Assembly (NCBI GenBank): GCA_029844215.1
Contig: CM056720.1
Span: 30,869,711 to 30,933,710 of the forward strand
DNA length: 64,000 bases
Direction of reading: 5' to 3'
DNA from: Przewalskia tangutica
Lineage: Eukaryota; Streptophyta; Magnoliopsida; Solanales; Solanaceae
This document shows positions 60,016-64,000 of this stretch, in pieces (the first letter of the stretch is position 1; every line of letters begins with the position of its first letter). The notes below the pieces were generated by a model that saw only the letters and a program-made list of their open reading frames with translations, was not told the origin of the DNA and ran no database searches. The position numbers and the translations under genes are program-made.

Positions 60016-60246
60016 GCCTATGTGCGCCAAGTGATAGCCTCGAGTGCAAGTACTATGTTTTATTACGCTGTCGCGACTCGATCGAGTGGCCGTCCGTTGT
60101 AAGTTATCGACGCATCGACAGCTGATGCGATTCCACTCGCATGCTTCCGCTATCGTAAGATTGTTAAATTCTGATTCTTTTATAAAAGACACGGTAGTGC
60201 TTACGCCTTGTCTGACGGCCACGAGATAAGGTAAGAGATACGCGGC

Positions 60247-60525
60247 GGTAAACCCCAAGACGCTATACCACCGCTTTACCACCTTCTCCAGTGGTAGAGA
60301 GCATGGAGGGTAAACCCCAAGACGCTATACCACCTGCTTTACCACCTTCTCCAGTAGAGTATACGTGAGGGGTAAACCCCAAGACGCTATACCACCGCTT
60401 TACCACCTTCTCCGTAGAGTATACGCGGGTAAACCCCAAGACGCTATACCACCGCTTTACCACCTTCTCCGTGGTAAGAGTATAAGCGGCGGTAAACCCC
60501 AAGATGCTATACCACCGCGGGACTT
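60247..60525 (+). repeat. Tandem array 2 in LTR M (GGTAAACCCCAAGACGCTAT units)
   Basis: Five units start at 60247, 60309, 60371, 60428 and 60491, with spacings 62, 62, 57 and 63. Each holds GGTAAACCCCAAGACGC, CTATACCACCGC, TTTACCACCTTCTCC and a short variable GTAGAGTATACG-like joint. The run is open on both strands (60263-60502 minus, 60365-60781 plus) because the unit lacks stops; it is not a gene. Confidence 0.93.
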
Positions 60526-61173
60526 CGTGTTCATGTATGCCTATTGGTGTTGTACTATATCATGGATCACGCAAATGAGGAAAGATTCCACTGCACGATT
60601 GATGTTATGGGCGCGAGACCCATGGTTATATTTGAGTAACGACTCGGCGGCCTCGCGCCCCGACTACGTGGATCGCTATGTATTATGTGATCGTAGGTTG
60701 GCTATCATACATGTCTCCGCTTGTTTAGATCATATGATTTTATTACGCATTTCGCTCACATACTTGGTACATTCTTCGTGATCGACTTCTTCGGGCCGCG
60801 TCACGCCGCAGTTTAGGTACGCTGCTCGTGATCGGCAGCGTAGGATCCCGCCTGTGGTTTTGGATAGCTCCTCTGCTCGTGAGTTTATCTTTTGGTATAT
60901 ATCCTTCAAGATGTGCTTTGTACAGCTGGGTACTACGGGCCTTGTTCCGCCATAGTTCAAGATAACTCTTGAGGTCCGTATTCATACGTGGATCGACTCA
61001 TGCATTGCCAGTGTCAGTTCGTTGTTTATGTATATACGGCACTTGTCTTTGCCCTTGCACGCACGCTTATTTTAAAGAAAAAATGAGTCACACTAATTTC
61101 CGCAATGTACTTAGTTGTTAAGGTGCAGGCGCCTGTGTAGGCACCACCACGCCCGGGTTCGGGTGTGACAAAG

Positions 61174-61186
61174 TGGTATCGTGAGC
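61174..61186 (+). promoter_or_regulatory. Primer binding site of M
   Basis: TGGTATCGTGAGC, three bases after the LTR. It equals the expected TGGTATCAGAGC except that CAG is replaced by CGTG. Confidence 0.85.
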
Positions 61187-61362
61187 GCCACCCTGAATGT
61201 CTACAGACCGTCTAGTAGAGTCTCGCTTATCGGGTGTTGCGCGCCACACCCATAAACAGGAGGCTACGTGACATTTAGAGTTGGTTTCTATTCTTCTCAT
61301 TCCAGATCGCGCCATGTAGCCATGTAGTGACGATTCCTCTCCGCGATTTTTGTGTTACGCCT

Positions 61363-62240
61363 ATGCCTCCGCGAGGGCAACAAACGCCTGTATGGCAAAG
61401 GAGTAGCAGAGCTACTAGTCGACTCAGAGAGTTGATAGGCTCGTGCCTGTGGTATACCGGATGTTGTTCCACAATGGCAAGTTCTTCTCGCGCTGTGTTT
61501 CAGACCTCAAAGACTGCAGCCTACAGCTCGCTAGAGAAGACTTTAGGGTCATGAGGGAAGCGCTTATGTTATTGACCAAGTTAGCAGCAAGGCCTACAAC
61601 AGGAGTTGTTCGGCCAAGATGCATGTGTGTACAGAGGAAGAGGCCAACATGAGATCAGAAGAGGGCTAGGACCGGCTGGTTATCCCTGAGTTTTTGGACG
61701 AGTCACCAAAGAAATGAGCGAGGTATTCGTCCCAAACCACCCAAGACATACCCCGCAGCTCACAGTGGAGATTCGACCACAAGGTATTTAGGAGCCGGCC
61801 CAAGCTCCCGGTCGAGGTTCTCGAGAGCAGAGGACCTTCTGCCGAGGCCACCTATTCCTCGCAGTATCGATGTGGTAAGCATCATTCGGGAAATGCCGCA
61901 TGACACAGATGGTTGTTACTATTGTGGCCGTCCGCCACAAGAAGTGGAATGCCCTGCTAGAAGGAGCGCCAGAGGTGGCTCACCTTTCGAGGCCTGTGAG
62001 TTGGTTCCCTTCCTCCGCACTGGCCCCTGCAAGGTGTTCTGATGTCACCACCGTGGTAGAGGTCGTGGGAGTTTATAGTTCGCGGTCCTTCAACCGCATA
62101 GATGACGTGATCATCGGACAGATCGTGAGGCGACATCGCACGGGTACAGTATATTTCGACTTTTCAATCATACGTGCTTTGATAGATTCAGATTTTGCCC
62201 CAGATATATGTTTTCCTCAAGTTGCTAGCGCTTATAAGTG
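61363..62240 (+). pseudogene. gag and protease-trace remnant of element M
   Basis: ATG at 61363 reads MPPRGQQTPVWQRSSRATSR, the basic start typical of these gags. DFRVMREALMLLTKLAAR follows near 61540 in another frame, resembling the gag N-terminal coiled segment. The capsid core is missing. At 61850-61965 two knuckle-like parts appear: CGKHHSG and then CYYCGRPPQEVECP, which fits the paired CGK.HSG...C..CG..GH....CP region of Tekay gag with GH lost. Around 62130-62200 YFDF...ALIDS...FAPDIC resembles the protease start (VLFDSGST.SFVS..FA). Nothing of RT follows. Confidence 0.75.
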
Positions 62241-62999
62241 ATAGTTCCCGCAGGTAGGAATACTTTGATTACTAAGGTGTGGAGTTAAGAATGTTGACAA
62301 GAATGGTAAGTGAACCGAGACTATAGTCAGGTAGAGTTCACACGCAGAATTGCCCCTCGATGCTGTAAGACCAATAGGAAGATCAGACGAGAAATACTTC
62401 ACCTATGTGACGAACCTCTAGTAATTAGGGATAGGTAAGAAGTACCTTGAGATAAGAGAGAGATTTATCACGTGCTAAGAACAAGAAGTTAATGACGATT
62501 TAGTCGGGTTATAGACTCATTTCGGTCAACCGATAGTATGGAATCGCGAATGTCGATAGAAATGGTCCTCGCATGATAGTGGTCCCGGCGATGCCAGCCC
62601 AAGTCGAGTTAATCGCTATACGAAGTTCGTGGACGTTGCTCCACCTAACTAGGTCGTAAGGACCGATAAGAGCCTTAACGAGTGTAAGTAAATAAAATGG
62701 CCAAGTTTGATAGTAACCAAGGATTGGAGAATAGAAACAAAATTTGAGATTTCAGACGGTACTATATGAGTTTCAAGCACGAAAGTATGATAAGTAAGGA
62801 AAGAAAGGAACCTCTATGATCCCGTGTTTTAAAGACCAGAACCTTCGAGTTTTGTGAGAAGGGTCGCGACTAAGGTCCATTATTATGTTTACGTGATGTT
62901 AGGTGACGCCATGTGTGGCATCGCTGGTCTCAGGCGCTTTGATCGTTAGGCATAGTATAGAGATTATGCCGAGTTTGTATAGAGTGACAATCGACTAAG
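62241..62999 (+). other. 3' non-coding region of element M
   Basis: About 760 bases without an ORF of interest. 62600-62780 resembles B at 15055-15230. Confidence 0.65.
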
Positions 63000-63029
63000 A
63001 ACATTCTGACGAATGTTTCTGGGGAAGAA
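63000..63029 (+). promoter_or_regulatory. Hairpin and polypurine tract of M
   Basis: AACATTC (63000-63006) and GAATGTT (63011-63017) form the hairpin; TCTGGGGAAGAA abuts the LTR. One G of the usual left arm is missing and CTGGGG replaces CTAAGGGG. Confidence 0.8.
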
Positions 63030-64000
63030 TGTTACACCTCGTAAGTCCGTGACATGTAGAAGAGAATGTACGATAGGAAACAAGACTTGAAATCGTACTA
63101 GAAGAATTGTTTTTCCGACGAAATGTTCCAACGCTGAAAGGAAAATGTTCGTTGTGAGAATCGATTCTCAAAATACATTATTTCAAGAGTTTGAGACTTA
63201 GTAATATTATGGAAATTTATTGTTACGATTTGGTCACGCCGGGCCCACCCGAGGAATTTTACATTTTGTGGACCCACGAGGTTGCGGAATTTTACGGATT
63301 TAACGAGAGGCGACACGCGGCACTCCCACACGTGGTCTTGAACGAATTGGAGGAGGGTAAAATGGTCATCGACCATCTGAAGATAAGTCTTCAAGATGAC
63401 ATCGTTGACAAGTCAACTAGTCCACATAAGCTCGATCCAAGTGAAACACATCCAAGCCACACATTTGTCAGAACCTAAGCCCTCCAATGTTTTATATAAG
63501 CTCACTACTAGTGCAAGACTTGCTCTTCTAACACTTAGAAAAATTTCACACATTTTCTTGTCCACAAAAGTCATTTCTCGCCAGTGCCTCGCCCACACAA
63601 AAATTTTGCAAATGTCATCCATTAGCCTCAAGACTTAAACCCAAGGTTCATAAGGGTATTTTAAGGTTATCTCAATAGAAAGATTTCGAAAAACGCATTA
63701 TCACGTTAGTCGCAAGGCGAAACTACGGAGTTCTTCAACTTTGAAGTCGAACTTCAAGCACGGGTTCTTCATAGGCCTCTAAGGAGTGCTTCGAGCGATT
63801 GGAACCTAAGGAAAGGAGCTAAGAATTTGCTAAGGCGCGACTTTGAATCTTGGGATTATAAGGGCTTATAAAGGTATAATCTTGTCGCTTTAGTAGTTAA
63901 GAGTTACTACTTGTCAGAGCTATAGATAGTAGCAAGCATGAAGTATATATTATGTAGTCGACAAGTATATCGCTATCGAACCCTAATCCGAAAACTAGCA
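63030..64000 (+). repeat. 3' LTR of element M, truncated by the window edge
   Basis: TGTTACACCTCG onward, collinear with 57303-58285, including the TATA box and CAAGGTTCATAAG. Differences are mostly short indels at GG, CTG and CAG sites. Confidence 0.9.

Larger units (their letters stand above)
57303..61170 (+). repeat. 5' LTR of element M (3.87 kb)
   Basis: TGTTACACCCCG to GGGTGTGACA. It holds a G-box with GGGCCCACC (57516-57530), a TATA box, stem-loop TTACACG (58495-58501)/CGTGTAA (58511-58517), GTTATA/CTTTATGG boxes near 59255-59300 and 59515-59570, and two tandem arrays. Confidence 0.9.
57303..64000 (+). mobile_element. Element M: gag-remnant LTR retrotransposon (right end off window)
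   Basis: A plus-strand element with a full 5' LTR (57303-61170), primer site (61174), a 1.86-kb internal region and the first 970 bases of the 3' LTR (63030-64000), which match 57303 onward closely. The internal region has gag N-terminal and C-terminal remnants with a zinc knuckle and a trace of protease, then non-coding sequence related to B. RT, RNase H and integrase are absent. It is non-autonomous and recent judging by the LTR similarity. Confidence 0.9.

Noticed and set aside
60247..60525. CRISPR-like array of regularly spaced repeats
   Set aside because: The whole 62-base unit is repeated, including what would be spacers, the host is a eukaryote and no cas genes exist.
60365..60781. 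138-codon frame on the plus strand, with a repeat-rich frame opposite
   Set aside because: Created by the 62-bp tandem array, which lacks stops; there is no domain and the unit is a DNA repeat within an LTR.
1..64000. RIP-like or deaminase mutation as the cause of copy differences
   Set aside because: The recurrent changes are CAG to CGTG or loss of bases, not C-to-T transitions, so cytosine deamination does not explain them.

Overview
This window looks like repeat-dense heterochromatin from a plant nuclear genome, most likely a eudicot. I see no host protein-coding gene, rRNA, tRNA or CRISPR array. Four things point to a plant: Ty3/gypsy elements with an initiator-Met tRNA primer site and a Tekay/Del-like gag-pol; a LINE with a DUF4283/zinc-knuckle ORF1 and an AP-endonuclease/RT/zf-RVT ORF2; very long TG...CA LTRs; and several solo LTRs with clean 5-bp target duplications. 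The LTR style (TGTTACACCCCG ... GGGTCGTGACA) resembles Solanaceae/asterid elements, but that is recall, not a search result.

Almost every base belongs to a nested stack. I name the elements A to N. E (+) is the outermost: its LTR tail is at 20323-20958, its primer site at 20963, and its gag pieces at 27762-28380 and 36858-37183. Left side: E's LTR appears to hold N (tail 19532-20322), N holds B (3' LTR 15550-19531), B's internal region holds both C (minus LTR, ends 4944) and D, and C holds A (3' LTR 957-3794). Right side: E's leader holds solo LTR F (21168-27693), which holds solo LTR G (22365-24948). E's gag holds H (28381-36852) and then I (from 37184). I's LTR end holds a 6.3-kb LINE (40390-46727). 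I's gag holds J (from 48122), and J holds K (49799-57190, itself split by L 51589-54881) and M (57303 to beyond the window).

Only D (5061-14794) carries a whole gag-protease-RT-RNase H-integrase-chromodomain set. It is flanked by 2.4-kb LTRs and TTATT duplications and is the candidate autonomous partner. A, H, I and M carry gag remnants (zinc knuckle still visible) but no recognisable pol beyond a protease trace in M, so they look like non-autonomous gag-only elements that would need enzymes supplied in trans. B keeps a 58-codon integrase C-terminal scrap.

Structures shared by elements whose LTR lengths differ stand out: a hairpin beside the polypurine tract, a stem-loop and a GAGGT/ACCTC palindrome inside the LTRs, repeated GTTATAA/CTTTATGG boxes, G-box and GGGCCCAC sites upstream of the TATA box, and a region of the LTR filled by a different minisatellite in different copies. 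Many differences between copies replace CAG or CTG with short unrelated strings, which looks like base-calling error at methylated CHG sites. Several apparent frameshifts may therefore be artefacts.
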